A stretch of DNA of 64,000 bases from Pyrus communis (taxonomy: Eukaryota; Streptophyta; Magnoliopsida; Rosales; Rosaceae), in the NCBI RefSeq assembly GCF_963583255.1, contig NC_084817.1:10670121-10734120 (forward strand), written 5' to 3'. Positions 25,501 through 37,480 of the stretch are shown here, one piece after another; within the stretch, counting starts at the first letter, position 1; each line of letters opens with the position of its first letter. The notes under the pieces were generated by a model. That model ran no database searches. It saw only the letters and a list, made by a program, of their open reading frames with translations, and was not told the origin of the DNA. The position numbers were made by a program, and so were the translations under genes.

Positions 25501-26860
25501 TGTCGTTCTTTAAGACTGGTGACGTTCTTATATCCCCCTAACGACGAGAAGACTGTCTCATAGAAGTGACAATCCGAGAGACAAGTGGTAAATAGATCAC
25601 TTGTTAAAGGTTCTAAGTAACGAATAATTAAAGGAGAATTATATCCGACATATATTCACATCCTTCGTTGAGGCCTCATTTTTGTACATAAAGGCGGGGA
25701 AATTGTCACATAAACCACACAACAAAAAACACACATATGTGATATGTCAAGTTCGTATCTGGTAACTAACTGAAAGGCACTATATGGTTGGGTTGCAACA
25801 GGGCTCAGGCGAACCAACATGGCCGCTTGCAATATTGTATGGCCCAAGCAACGATTGAGATCTTGGTACGTATGACCAACGATCGAGCAATCATTTGTAA
25901 ACACTTAATGAATACCTCTGCTAGGTCGTTCTGGGTATAAACATGGGGTACTGGATGTTCAACTTTAACTCTAACTGACATGCAGTTGTCATCAAAAGTT
26001 TTAGATGTGAATTCTCTAGCATTATCCAATCTAATAGATTTGATTGGATAATCAGGGTAGTGAACCCTGAGTTTGATAACCTGAGCCAACATTTTGGATA
26101 GTGCAGCTTTCCTTGTGGAGAACAAGCACACATGTGACCAACATTTGGAAGCATAAACCAATATCATAAAATATCTAAATGATCTGCAGAGAGAGTGAAT
26201 CAGTTCACAAATATCCTTCTGAATCCTTTATATAAAAATAGGAGGATTCGAACGAATCTTGCCATAAGAAAGCTTAATAATAAGCTTTCCTATAGAGCAG
26301 GTTTAACATGCGATTCCTTGAATCAAATCTAAACTTCGGGTTAGTGGATGCCCGTGTGAAGATTTGAGGATACGATGCATTGTTCATCCACGGTATCCCA
26401 AACTATCATGCCAAAGTGTAATTTTGTGTCCGGTCCCAGAGGTAGCGCCGGCCGCATAGTGGCTCTCTATAGGGCGTATGGTTGTAGTATACAAACCACT
26501 CGGGATACGCTCAATCTTCTCCAGAATACGCTTTTGGCCATATTCGTAGAAAGTGGTGCACTAAAATTCAACTCCATTTTCTACATAGGTTTTAGCGTGA
26601 TAATTATTATCTCTAATGACCTTGAAACTCAACAACGTCCTTCCGAAACGTCGAGAATAAAGTGCCTCTTCAATGGTCAAGATTGTACTATTGGACAACA
26701 TTATATGTGCCTTACTGTATCCTTTAATCAGGTTGGGTGACCCTGAAATGGTTGTCAGAGGTGCATTCTTAGGTATGAAGTTAGCGAAATAGATGCATTC
26801 ACGCAAAACGGTGTATGTGGTTACAGTATCTGTCAGACAACTAACTTTCCCACTAGTCAT
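22560..26860 (-). pseudogene. Copia pol remnant (protease, integrase, RT, RNase H)
   Basis: Recognisable minus-strand blocks, in order, start with the protease/pre-integrase region (26860-26561), with YTVLRECIYF, TTISGSPNLI and LLSFKVIRDN. The integrase core (26167-25805) carries IRLDNAREFTSKTFDD and HPVPHVYTQNDLAEVFIK. A linker (25394-25095) contains a KHGRPFGSKD motif. RT sequence lies at 24800-24440 and 23640-22894, interrupted by a later insertion. The RNase H block (22901-22719) holds SNHAEILALH and YEDNASC. Many frameshifts and stops; not functional. Confidence 0.85.
23678..24435. mobile_element. 758-bp TIR element inserted in copia copy B
   Basis: The RT sequence of the copia element is interrupted here, and TTGCTTCAAA occurs on both sides (23668-23677 and 24436-24445). 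The ends are inverted: TTCTAAAA near the left end and its complement TTTTAGAA at the right end. Both are followed inward by CCTAGGCG/CGCCTAGG-rich subterminal repeats. A 10-bp duplication would suit a Mutator-like element. The left TIR is offset by a few bases, so the superfamily is not certain. No transposase is encoded. Confidence 0.7.
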
Positions 26861-27269
26861 ACCTAGAAATAAAATTAATTTGAATCGATCACATGCATAA
26901 AGTTCTAAAACAAATATCCATTCAAAACAATTTAAGTATTCAAGAATGGCGATTAAAAAACAAACTTACTATCCAAAAACAAATCACCAACAAATAATCC
27001 AAACATAAAAGAAAATTGTTTAAATTTAAACCAAAAACAAAGAAGGGGGGGTTCATCCACTAGGTGGAATTCGGCCCCATTGTTCTAAAAATGCAATTAA
27101 AAATAGTTCATGTCTAAGTTTCTAATTTTTTTATAGGAGTAATAGCCTCTTGAAAGTCAAAAACCTCTATCTTGGAACTCTCTGGTTTATCCATTTGCAC
27201 AAAGTTTGATTCAAACTTCTTATAATGAGAATGATATTCAGTTACAACCTTTTGGGGAGCACGGCAAAC

Positions 27270-28060
27270 ACGGTGTCAATGGTCATTTGAACCGGTAGCA
27301 CATGTCCGCATCCATGGTGTCAGGTGCTTTGCCCTTATTCTTGAAGTTTGGGGCCTTATGAGTAAGGGTAAGGCTTTTTTAGGCTCGGTTTCCTCCCTTA
27401 GATGTGCCCTGGCTCTATTGACCTTGATGGGGTGGTTTCCGGCCACCCCTACCACCCCTATGTTGGCGTTTTGGGCGTTGGTTTGTGCTATAGTGTGCTT
27501 CAAGCACAACAATTACCTAATATGTTAAGCTTGATGATTTTTCATCAACAGCTGATTCTGCTGTTCAGTGAGAAGTACAGAGATCAAATCTGAAAACTTA
27601 GTGAACTTCTGAGCCCTATATTGTTGTTGCAAGACAATATTGGTAGCAGAGAAGGTCAAATAGGTTTTCTCTAGGAGATCATCTTTAATCAAGTTCTCAT
27701 TACAAAACTTGAGAACTGTTTGGATTCGACAAACTTCATAATTATAGTCATTCATAGACTTAAAGTCTTGGAAACCCAGATGCTGTCAGTCATGTCTTGC
27801 TTAAGGCAAGAAGATGTCATTTGGGTGATTGAAGCAATCAGCCAAAGTGCTTGTGGATCTTCCTCAGCAAGGTACTTAGTTTGCAGTGCACCATGAATGT
27901 GTTTTCCGATGAAGATGCAGTGGCTTTCTCAGCTTAGCCAACCAAGTTGTTCGTCTCATTTTCAATGGCAGGATGCAAATTCTTTGCAGTGAGGCAGAGC
28001 TTCACACCTTGGACCAACTTGATGTTGTTTCTTCTAAATACCTCAAATTTGGTGAATCGA
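27270..28060 (-). pseudogene. Copia gag remnant
   Basis: The frame at 27755-27525 carries VLKFCNENLIKDDLLEKTYL, LQQQYRAQKFTKFSDLIS and LLMKNHQA, the end of the copia gag (UBN2-type) domain. The next frame (27512-27276) is the basic, low-complexity zinc-knuckle neighbourhood. Earlier gag sequence near 27850-28050 matches the fragment in copy A at 11400-11640. Broken by frameshifts. Confidence 0.8.
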
Positions 28061-29697
28061 GTTTGTTCATATTCAACATGTCCTTATCACAAAATAAATG
28101 GACAAGGATGTGGTTTGTGTAATGGAAAAAAAATCAATTCATTCACATAGGCGTAGAACACACAGGTTCTAACAAACATTGATTGGTTTAAATTTACCTG
28201 AAAAAACTTCGGGTTTTCATGGGTGATGTTTTTAAGGAAAAACTTTAGGTTTTTCAAGCAAGGCATGTTTCTAGAAACTTTAGGTTTTGAAAGAATGATG
28301 AACTTTAGTTCATATGTTCCTGCAGATAGACAAAAGTATATATACCCAAATATGCAACAAGAAAATATGCAAATAGATATTCAAGTCTAGAATTATAATT
28401 GAATTAATTATTTGGACTTCAAGGCACAATTAAAGTGCGGGTGAAAAAATTATAAAACCCAAATTATCTAAAAGATAAACAATTAAGCTTGGGGCCCAAT
28501 AGGTCAAAACCCACGGGTGGGCTGAGAAAACTAACATTGTGTGGCCCAGGCCCAAAAATTGGGCTAGGTTGGGCTCGGCTAGGCTGCATGCCCAAGACCA
28601 GAGGATGGGCTAGAGTCGCATGCCCAAATTTTTAGGCTAGATCCAAAAGGGCCGGTAAAGGGCACTGATCCGCTACTTCGCAGCGCAGGTGCTCTTGGGG
28701 ACGTAATCTAGTGCGTCACAGCACGTAGGAACATTGCAATCTTAGGGGGCTGCAATCAGATGTGTCATGGTGCAGGTGCACCAACTCACCAGTTATGGGC
28801 TAGGATCTGGTACGGTTCTGTGCAAAGGGACACCATAGCCCTATAGGCTGGTGTCACATAGGGCTACTGCGGGCTGCAATTTGCAAGCCCAAAACCAATA
28901 ATTGGTTTTAGCTTTGGGCTGAGAGGAACCAAGCCCTAACTGGGTATAAGTTTGAACGCAGCTGGTGCGATAGCCGGGGAAGAGAGACCAGTGTGTCTAC
29001 TTTAGGCTGCTGTGTTTTAGGACAAAAGTTCTTAGGGCGAGTTCGTGAATTAATAGGGATCACGAATATGAACAAAGATAGGAAAATCTCAACATTTCAA
29101 CCAAAACCCTAGAAATTCACATCGAAATTTCAAAAAAAATATGATGAGATTTGAAGGAATCTCCAGCAAAACTCAAGGGTGACGTTCGTTAGGGCATCAA
29201 GACGATGACCCAAGGTCAAAGATGGGCTGTAAGCCTACTTGCAATGGTATAAACGCCATTCAAGTTGTCGGGTTTTGCTGGCTTTCAAACCAGGAACTCA
29301 TGGTTCCTACTTATGGTTTCGAGGCTCGGCTTAGCCACACAAGCTGCAAGCTTGGTGCTGGTGGCTCGACAGCTAGTGGCTCGTGGTGTGGTGGTGATGG
29401 GATGGGTTTCTTGAAAGTCCCTAGTTTTATTTTTTTTCTTTTAAATTTCTAGATTATAATTCAACGCATATTCATCATATAATTCAATGCATGGACAGAT
29501 ATTTGATGCAACTCATGGCACTATCAATTCACATAATTCAACAATTGAATGTTCATGCTATCAGGACTGCAAAAATATCGAGATAAAAACTGATATTTTG
29601 GAAGAACCTGATTTCGTGATGATATTAATGAGCTGGTTTGATGCAGAAAACTTCCACGTTAGATTCCTAAGCATGGCGGTAGAGCGTGCTGATAACG
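28061..29697 (-). other. Untranslated 5' internal region of copia copy B
   Basis: Internal sequence between the 5' LTR and gag. It is GC-richer than its surroundings, with many GGGCT/AGCCC repeats at 28490-28960. No gene was recognised. Confidence 0.5.
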
Positions 29698-29955
29698 TGT
29701 TCTGGCTTATTTTATCTGACAGGAAGAGAGAGAGTGTACGATAGAGAGAGAGAGAGAGAGAGTAGGGAAAGAGATGTGTTTGCAGGATTGTGTAGAGGAT
29801 GTGCTATTCTCCCTACGCAGTGGCTTTATTTATAGTAATAAGGGAGAGAAGAATCCTTCTCCTCCAAGGAATACAAGTTCAAGTACAGAATAATAACTAG
29901 AATCAAATCTAATCTAGGATTTACACAATCACACTTAAATACAAAATTGATAACA
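29698..29955 (-). repeat. 5' LTR of copia copy B
   Basis: 258 bp with TG...CA ends. It differs from the partner LTR by scattered substitutions and a longer GA-rich tract. The next internal bases on the sense strand read CGTTATCAGCACGC, which is not the usual TGGTATCAGAGC primer site. Confidence 0.9.
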
Positions 29956-29960
29956 AAAAT

Positions 29961-31612
29961 AGCATTGAATATAATAGTAGGGATGAAATTTGTAATTTTT
30001 AATGAATTTAGGGACTTATTTCACCAAAAAAATAAATCAGTAATTCACCCTTCATTCTTTGTACCAAAGGAAAAAATATACATTTTTGTGAGGTCGGTAA
30101 ATTGAATATAGTAACGTTCACATGAAAGTATGTTTGGTTTTTTCAATAAAATGAAGCACATGCACTGTAGATAGTGTTTTAGCATAATGGCGAAAAATAA
30201 TTATGTTTATGCGTTTTAGTGTAGGTTCGATTCTTACTGATTCTTCTTTCCTTAATAATTAACTGTCTAAACCACTAACGTTATCGCTCTATTTAAAATT
30301 ACATGCACTAGTACTAAAGATATACACTTTGAGTTTAAATTTTACTATTTCATCGTATAGTGATTGAAAAAAAAAAGAATTTTCTTAATTTGGTGAGAAA
30401 TTAAGAATTATTCAATGTGTAAAGTATAAGATGACTTTGATGATATGTAGTTGTCTCTATGTGAAGCGAATTTTGTGTTCGATTCTTTGCCTAGTTTTGG
30501 ACGATAACTTTTGGTTATGTGTGGTTTCGAATGACTCGACATGCAATTATGTTAGAATCACTCCTAGTATATATATTGGTTGCCCTAAAAACTTTGTTCT
30601 TTATTGAAAAGTTATGGCTCATCCATGCTTCATCTAATAATTCTTGATAATAGTGAAGGAAAATGTTATAAATTCTCTGGTTACATATATACTCATCGGA
30701 GGCTTCAAGTCATTATGGAAAGAATGGAGGAAAGCATACTTTGGTTTGAAATTATGAAGAAAAGACTTAGAAAAAAATAAGACAAAGCCTAAGGCATTTA
30801 AAAAGAAGTAGTTGAATGATCCCCTCCATTGAATTTGGAACGCCTCATCTCGAGATTCTTGTGTCCGAAAGCCGAAGTCACACGATAACGCTAAGAGCAG
30901 TCTCTTGTTTGCTGTGCATAAGTAACATAACATCCCTCATCATTGATGTCTTCGTGCCATTGTTTCCAAAACCTCATGTCTGAATACGTAACGTCATGGT
31001 TCGTGGGAGAGGAAGCCAAGTTGTTAGGGGTCCGCAAGATTTGAACATCATGTATTCCGATTTACTTCGAAAGACATGGTCTTTGGATAACTATCCATCC
31101 TCAAAGAGAACAACCCTTTTAAATACTTAGTTAGGGGCAATTGTGGAACCATGAATTTCTTGGGCTGGAGTAAGATGATCAGATTCTAAATACCTTGAAA
31201 ATCTTGTCATGGACTCACCAACTTCCATAGTGGAGCTGCATAGATGGATTAGCACTGCCACCATCATCATGTTCCAGAGCAGTGTGCAAAGTCCGACGAC
31301 TTCATTGACATTGACCATGCTTGTTCCACAAGATACGAAAACATGATCCAATAAGGAATCAACAAGTATCCTATATTCTTAGAATCCTCAAAATGTAAGG
31401 ATTGGTGTGCGCCGCAAGTAATCCAACTCTTAAGAGGATGCAATATCGATACTACAAAAGGAATGTAGCAGAGCTAAAAACTAAAAAATGATGACTGGAC
31501 TACAAAAGGGATTTAAAGAAAATGATTGGGGTTTTAGAAGTCTAAGCGTTGAGTTGAGTATGTTTTCCCTTTGTTCTCCTGTTGCTTTTATAGAGCTTCA
31601 ATCCCTATGGAC
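29961..31612. other. Intergenic, possible second SINE-type fragment
   Basis: Near 30165-30260 the order TAGCATAATGGCG then TAGGTTCGATTCTTACTG resembles pol III A and B boxes, so a decayed SINE is possible. Minus-strand frames at 31351-31127 and 30933-30634 show no recognisable domain. The remainder is featureless. Confidence 0.35.
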
Positions 31613-32191
31613 TAAGGTCATCTCCAATCGGGCTGGTCATAGGGGTATAGGAAAAAGGATAGCCCTTTTTGACACAAAATCTTCCCCCCCCACCCCCCAA
31701 ACGCGTGGACTCGCTTGCATTTGGGCCATTCTCGGCCTGCCCACTCGCCGACGCGCACCACGCGGCTCGTATCAATTCAGCTCCCGACAGCGGGGGGGGG
31801 GGGGGGGCCTATTGTCAGGGCCCCTGTTGGCCACTTCCCTGAGCCCAACGACTATTTTCCGCATTGAACGGCTACAATTTAAGGACCATTGGTTGTTCTA
31901 ACGGTCTAGATTCAAATTTTATTTTTTAAGAATATGTTATTTTAAAATACATTGAATCTAATAGCTAAGATTGAATTTAATCAAATTTAACGGTAAAAAA
32001 AAGATCTAACGACCCAAATTTAAATCCAACGGCTAAAATAATAATAAAAAAAATTATTTAACTCAAAATTCACCCAAAACCTTTTTAAATACCTATGTAT
32101 TTGTTCAAACATCCACACAAAACTCAATTTTCTCCTACAATTCTTCCAATTTATCTTTCTACCATTTCTTTCCATTTCCAAATTGTTCAAC

Positions 32192-33148
32192 ATGGTAAGA
32201 GAGCATATTAGAGGTCGTAATTGGACTTGTGAGGAAGATGTTGCTTTATGCTTGGCATGGGTTTTTGTTAGCGAAGATGGTGCAGTTGGCACAAATCAAA
32301 ATAAAAAGGTTTTGTGGGATAAAATCATTGCAAAGTTTCAAGAAAACTACAATGGTGGCGGGCGGGACGGTGGTGGTGTTTATGATCAGTGGAAGACTAT
32401 CAATAAAGCATACACTTTATGGAAGGGAAGCTTGGAGAGAGCCGTGGTTGGCATGGCTAGTGGAATGAGCACCACAGAAATTGTGAGTTTTTTTCTTGAT
32501 ACTTTATTTGTCATGTACATCATATTATTTTGCAACTAATTATTTTTATGTATTTTTTGCATAGGTGACAAAGCAATGGAAATTTACAAGACAAGAGTAA
32601 CACCAAGAAAAGCAAGTTTTTAAGTTGCAACATGCTTGGGATGTCCTCAAGGATTGTCCGAGGTGGGGAACCGATGAGGACAAACAATGGGGAAGATTAT
32701 TTCAACATGAAGCCGCACCGACAAATGCAGGAGATGAAGGTGTCGATGAAATGACCCCATCTCCTTCTTTTGCAAGGCCCTCGGGAAGAGATAAGCAAAA
32801 GGAAGCAAAGAGAAAAGGGAAGTCCCAAGATCCAATGAGTGGACACTTTGCTACCGGAATTGCAAAATTGAACGAAACCCATAGCACTCGCCAAGAAAAA
32901 GTGGCCCAAGTGCGCTTGCAAATGAAGGAAGAAGGGGATAGGGAGCAAGATAGGTTTGAAATTAATTTCATGATGACCTCAACAAATACACTCCAAAGAG
33001 GAAGAAGTTCTTACGTGGTAAGCAAAAGAAAATTTTGCTAAAGTATGCCTCAAGGAGTATATTTCAAGATGATGAATCCTCTAAACCCTATATCCCAAGT
33101 CAACCACGAAGTCCATCACCAAGCCAAGATGGTGGATATGATTATTAA
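32192..33148 (+). pseudogene. Harbinger ORF1 (Myb/SANT-like, NAM-associated C-terminus), frameshifted
   Basis: The first exon, 32192-32482 from ATG, carries a trihelix/Myb-like segment (NWTCEEDVALCLAWV, LWDKIIAKFQENY) and ends at a GT donor. The second exon begins after the acceptor ending at 32564. It carries DKAMEIYKTRVTPRK in one frame and LQHAWDVLKDCPRWGTDEDK in another, so at least one indel is present, at about 32620. Further on come a lysine-rich block and a coiled-coil-like tail, ending in a GGYDY-stop typical of these proteins. In related transposons ORF1 binds the transposon DNA and assists the transposase. Confidence 0.8.
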
Positions 33149-33699
33149 GTTTATGTAGTGTATGAATTATGTGCTTTATTAATTAAGTTTATGAATTGTC
33201 GGTTGTATTAAGTTTATGTGGTTTATTATATGGTTTATGTACCTTATTAAATTTATATCTTATTAATTATTGTTTCTATTAATCTAGATGCCTTCAATAA
33301 TTATTGTACTTATTATTCCACACTTCGATGTAGAATAGATGCCTTCAATAATTCAACCTCCATTCAACATAGTACTAGACAAAATACTTTGCATAAGAAG
33401 ATATTACTACAAAATAACAACATAGTGCAACTAAAATTATTACATAAATGCTCAACCAACATCATCAATGTTCACCTTCTTGGCGCCATACATGCTCAAC
33501 CAAATCCTTGCGGAGCGTGTCATGACCTTGAGGAGCTTGACTTTTATTTAAACGTCTCATATACTCACTCAAGGTGACCCTATCCTATTAGGTCTCATAT
33601 GTGGTTACAGCGAGATATTCAACATCTCTTGCAATAGCTCTCACATATGTTGGTTGATCATCATCCACATCTTCGTCTGAATCTTCTTCAATTTCGATG

Positions 33700-34880
33700 T
33701 ACTCATCTTCCACAATCATGTTGTGCAAAATTATGCACGTCATCATGATTGAATGGAGGTCTTCGGTATGCCAAAGTTGTGTAGGCTCTCTAATAATGGC
33801 CCATCAAGCTTGTAGGATCCCGAATGCTCTCTCCATATCCTTCCTGTAAGACTCTTGCCTTCGGAAAATAAATTGCTTTTTTGCACTATCGGGATGAGAA
33901 AAACTTTTGACAAAGGTAGACCAACTAAGATACATACCATCAGTTAGGTAGTAACCTAGCTCATACCTCTTACCATTTACCTGTACTGAAATTCTGGTGC
34001 CCATCCATTGACAACATCATTGAACAGAGGAGAAGACCAAAGAACGTTAATATCTTTGTTTGATCCGGGAGCGCTGAAGAAAGCATGCCAAATCCATGTG
34101 TCGTAAGGCGTCATAGCCTCGAGCATGATGGTTGGCTTGTTATGACGGCCCTTGAATTGGCCAGTCTAAGCAATAGGATAATTCTTCCACTCCCAATGCA
34201 TAAAATCGAGACTTCCTATCATGCCAGGGAAGCCTTTTTGTCTGCCTTGCGTAGAAGCCTCTTCAAGTCTTCACGATTTGGCTTGCGGAGGTATGTGGCT
34301 CCATAAATGGCTTGAATTACCTGACAGAAACGCTTTAGGTTCTCAATAGCAGTACTCTTCGCAAGTCAGCAATACTCGTCAGTTGAGTCTGCAGAGCACC
34401 CATTAGCTAGCATCCGAAATGCAGATGTGAGCTTCCAAAAATCATGAGCAGGAAATCTCAGACACTCGATGAAATAATCTTTCACCCATTGATGAGGTGA
34501 TAGACTTTGTCGGCTTACGACATCTATCTTCCTTGCAAAGTAGTGGTCATGATTGACAACTACGTTCAAGATGTTTTCAAAAAGCTCTCTCCCTATCCGA
34601 AATTGCCTCCGAAAATCATGAGCAGGAAATCTCAGACGCTCGATGAAATAATCTTTCATCATTTGGTCATAACACTCTTCTTTATCACGCTGCACAAATG
34701 AACGCCCTGTGACAGAACCACGATGGTTAGATTCGCCATGGTGCTTATATTGCATAAGCGAGTTTACAAGTTCAGCTTCGGCATTGATCAATTTTGCATC
34801 ATCAATGTCAAGCCTTGCTTGGTATTGTGCCATTTGCATTGCCCTGCTACGACTTCTTCTATCACCCAGTGATGAGATAT
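33700..34880 (-). pseudogene. Harbinger DDE transposase, broken
   Basis: On the minus strand the sequence gives the start region (MQMAQYQARLDID, GRSFVQRDKEECYDQMMKDYF), then SADSTDEY. The catalytic blocks are GSLDFMHWEWKN (first D), APGSNKDINVL (second D) and RKDMERAFGIL (the E). Stops interrupt it after STDEYC (about 34366) and near 34170, and another frame change lies near 33990. A 17-19 codon duplication of the DYFIE-LRFPAHDF block sits at 34437-34485. The catalytic residues are recognisable but the frame is not continuous. Confidence 0.85.
34437..34659 (-). repeat. Internal duplication of about 48 bases in the transposase
   Basis: The bases at 34611-34659 and 34437-34485 are near-identical direct copies (one clear mismatch), about 174 bases apart. 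The second copy sits between the LSPHQ and LTSAFRML blocks, which adjoin in intact relatives. It is therefore an extra, in-frame insertion. Confidence 0.8.
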
Positions 34881-35931
34881 TGAGGATTTTTAGGAAACAA
34901 AAACTCTTTCAAAGTTGAAATATTGGTGAATGTAGAGGATGATTGAAGGTTGAAAGATTGTGTGATCAATTAATATTGGACCTGCGTTTATATAGAGAAT
35001 GATTGATGAAAGTTAAACAGTTAGTGAGAAGGCTTGCTTTGTGGAAAATTTAGTGATTTTTCAATATTTATAGGAATTTAAATATTTTTAGATTAAAATA
35101 TTCATAAAATTAATTTACGATAGTCTACATATTTATTATTTTTTTAAAATTTAATTTAAGAAAAAAATTAGCCTAAGTTCATTCTTTAATAATCCCGAGC
35201 TAAAATTTTAGGTCATAAGGATTGGAGTAGAAAAGCTATTTATGGGCTAAAAACTAAATTTCCTGGGCTAAAAAATTTGGCTTTTAACCCAAGGGTTGAA
35301 GATGGTCTAATAGAGGTCTGGGCTAAAAAATCTTGGGACCAACCGGGACAAAATCCAGCCATATGGCCAGATAGTTGGCAATCTTTAGCCAACTAGCCAG
35401 CCTTTTCAGTTGGGCCCAACTAGATTTTTTTTAGACGAAATTAAAAAAAAAATTAAAATTCTAAGTTTTTCCTTATAAGCACCTAAGACATTTCTACACC
35501 ATTTCTCACATCATTTTCGCCCATCTTACCTTATTTTATTTCAATTCTACACATTCTATTCACCTTAAACACTCTTTTCATACACACCCCTCTCTTACAT
35601 CTTCCAATAATATTTCCTTTAATTGTTTCAATAATTTTCAAATGTGCACATCTTGAAGTGGCACTCAAAATATGTCTGGAGGCTTATTCATTTAGCGGAA
35701 GTGGCACTCAAAATATATATGGAAACTTTATTTTAATATGGTAATTTAATTCAACTAACCAATAAAATTAAAGAACTTAAAATAATAAATTATTGAGGGG
35801 CTAAAAATAGTCTCATTCGGTTGTAGATAGTATGTAAATATAGTCTGATATTGTTCATTAAATAATAATTTCTTGCAGGGCTATAATCTGTATGGGTGCT
35901 AAACATAACTCTTCGGTTGGAGATGGCCTAA

Positions 35932-36555
35932 GCTTTCTACTACAGGTAGATCCCTCTTCTTGTCAAGTGGTTGATGTGACATACTTGGCAAGGAGTGAGT
36001 TCACACTTGATCCTTCCAAATTTACAAGTTTTTGCCATTGAAAATGTATTTCCACGCAAAACCTCTCTGCAGAATTCCCCCCAGTCTTGTTTGCCAACCA
36101 ACCTGCCACGTCATAATAATTGTTAAACATTGGGCCAGGTCACTGTTCATATCCTCTAAATTAAATACCCATTGAACATCAACGGTTTCGCGTGGGTATT
36201 GGGCCCCAATACATGCACAGTGTTTAATTTTGGTCCAAACAAGATTACTAATTTGTTTCAAACTTTATTGGCACCTTAACGCTAGGTGTTTTCAAAGTTT
36301 TGCATAATCTAAGCTAGTATTGTCGTTGTTAAAACGGTTTAGGCACGTTTCATTTTAATTGCTTAAATTTCAGTAGAGTTAGTTTTCTGTCTCCAATAAA
36401 AGTTGGCAAGGCAAGGCTAATAAACTTTGGGAAGCTGTACAAGGCAAGGCATCCCTGATCATATTTGGCACTGCCATGATTTTAATTTACTTGAACATTT
36501 ATATAGTATATGGAGAATGCAGGGTAAGTTACTTTTCGACGGATAAGAAATAACG
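35932..36555. other. Intergenic between Harbinger element and kinase fragment
   Basis: No gene recognised, apart from possible remnants of the kinase pseudogene near its right end. Confidence 0.4.
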
Positions 36556-36737
36556 GTGATGGGGCTGTCCAAAATTTCCAGGCAAGGCTTCAAGGAGTTC
36601 AAAAAGGAAATTTTCTGTGATTTGTAAGCTCCATCACAGGAGCTTGGTTAGGCTTTTGGAATGCTGCATTGAAGAAGAAGAAAGTATACTAGTTCATGAG
36701 TACATGCCTAACAAAAGCCTGGATTCTTTAATTTTTG
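36556..36737 (+). pseudogene. Receptor-like kinase exon fragment (subdomains II-V)
   Basis: The translation gives [14 protein letters not shown], then, after a one-base frameshift, [36 protein letters not shown]. These are the kinase N-lobe blocks of G-type lectin/S-receptor-like kinases. The exon closes at G|GTTTGC (36737). Its intron runs to the CAG at 36824-36828 and the next exon starts at 36829, where an LTR element is inserted after three bases. Upstream exons were not found. Confidence 0.85.
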
Positions 36738-36831
36738 GTTTGCTCATATATCTTTTGAGCTAATTTTGACATGTTCTATACATTTTTCATATTTATCTTG
36801 TAAATAATTTTTGTTCAATAATGTGCAGATT

Positions 36832-37055
36832 TATTAAGGGTACAAGTGTCATACAGTTAGAAATATAGTTAGTAATATAGTTAGTAAGGTTGTTAGGATT
36901 TCTCTTATAAAAACAGTGTGTGTAATCTTCATTTAGTCAGTTAATACAAATCCTATTTCTCTCTCTAAACTTTCTCTCTATAATCTCTTTTGTTTCTCTC
37001 TATCATCTTCCTCTTCCTCTGTACTAATTCTTCATCTTTTACAATGTTGTTAACA
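36832..37055 (+). repeat. 5' LTR of the AGATT element
   Basis: 224 bp. It includes TTATAAAAACAGTG as a probable TATA region and a CT-rich 3' half. It is about 20 bp longer than its partner because of a small indel in the CT-rich part. Confidence 0.9.
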
Positions 37056-37068
37056 TGGTATCAGAGCC
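37056..37068 (+). other. Primer-binding site (initiator tRNA-Met type)
   Basis: TGGTATCAGAGCC follows the LTR without a gap. It is the standard complement of the initiator tRNA-Met 3' end. Confidence 0.9.
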
Positions 37069-37334
37069 ACCAGGCTCACGCCATGGATTTTGGTGGTTTC
37101 TCTTCGTAGTAGTTTACATTTGTTTTCCCCTAGATTAGTTTCTCTTCAAATTTCCATTGGATTTTCGGTGCCTCTGCGATTGTTCTTGGGTTGATTGTTA
37201 TGCGATTGTTGGGATCGCGATTGTTCTTATTGGGTTGTCTTGGGGGAGGCGTGTAGCTTGCTCTCGAAATTAGTCGTGGACTGGTCGAGGTTGATGAACT
37301 TGATTGCGACGATTGCAGAGTTCATGGGGATGCA

Positions 37335-37480
37335 GACGACCTTGTTGACGACAGCCTTGCCATTGAGCCACTCGGTCTAGGTGGTACAGATGAAGAACTG
37401 AGATTCGTTGGTTCCGGGACCAGCGTTGGCCATGGACAAAATTTTGGGTCCGGTGTGCTTCTTGATGAAGTTCTTCTTGC
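37335..37480 (-). pseudogene. Captured cyclophilin (peptidyl-prolyl isomerase) fragment
   Basis: On the minus strand one frame reads [31 protein letters not shown], stop, TEWLNGKAVVNKVV. This is the core of the cyclophilin fold, which in cellular members includes the QFFICT strand and the tryptophan that binds cyclosporin. The fragment has no introns, lies antisense to the retrotransposon and holds a TAG where a lysine normally stands. The sequence on either side is not recognisable as cyclophilin. It looks like a transduced host mRNA piece and is not functional. Confidence 0.8.

Larger units (their letters stand above)
21879..29955 (-). mobile_element. Ty1/copia retrotransposon with both LTRs, decayed coding region (copy B)
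   Basis: Two LTRs, at 21879-22118 and 29698-29955, begin TGTT and end AACA on the + strand. The five bases outside each end are identical (AAAAT at 21874-21878 and 29956-29960), so both ends are original. The coding remains are on the minus strand in copia order: gag, protease, integrase, reverse transcriptase, RNase H. A purine tract (AAGGGGGAG on the minus strand, about 22127-22119) abuts the 3' LTR as expected. All frames are broken. The element was later hit by a 758-bp insertion. Confidence 0.9.
31616..35928. mobile_element. PIF/Harbinger DNA transposon, 4.3 kb, both ends intact
   Basis: The left end reads GGTCATCTCCAATCG, and the reverse complement of the right end reads GGCCATCTCCAACCG (13 of 15 match). 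TAA flanks both sides (31613-31615 and 35929-35931), the 3-bp duplication expected of PIF/Harbinger. Inside are the two genes of the superfamily in divergent positions: a Myb-like/NAM-associated ORF1 on + and a DDE transposase on -. Both are broken, so the copy is probably not autonomous now. Confidence 0.9.

Noticed and set aside
29698..29720. Canonical tRNA-Met primer site for copia copy B
   Set aside because: Looked for next to its 5' LTR; the sequence is CGTTATCAGCACGC, not TGGTATCAGAGC. It was also checked for a long complement within its own LTR and none was seen.
30634..31351. Two minus-strand frames with protein-like composition
   Set aside because: Could be an old gene remnant, but no family was recognised and the frames do not join.
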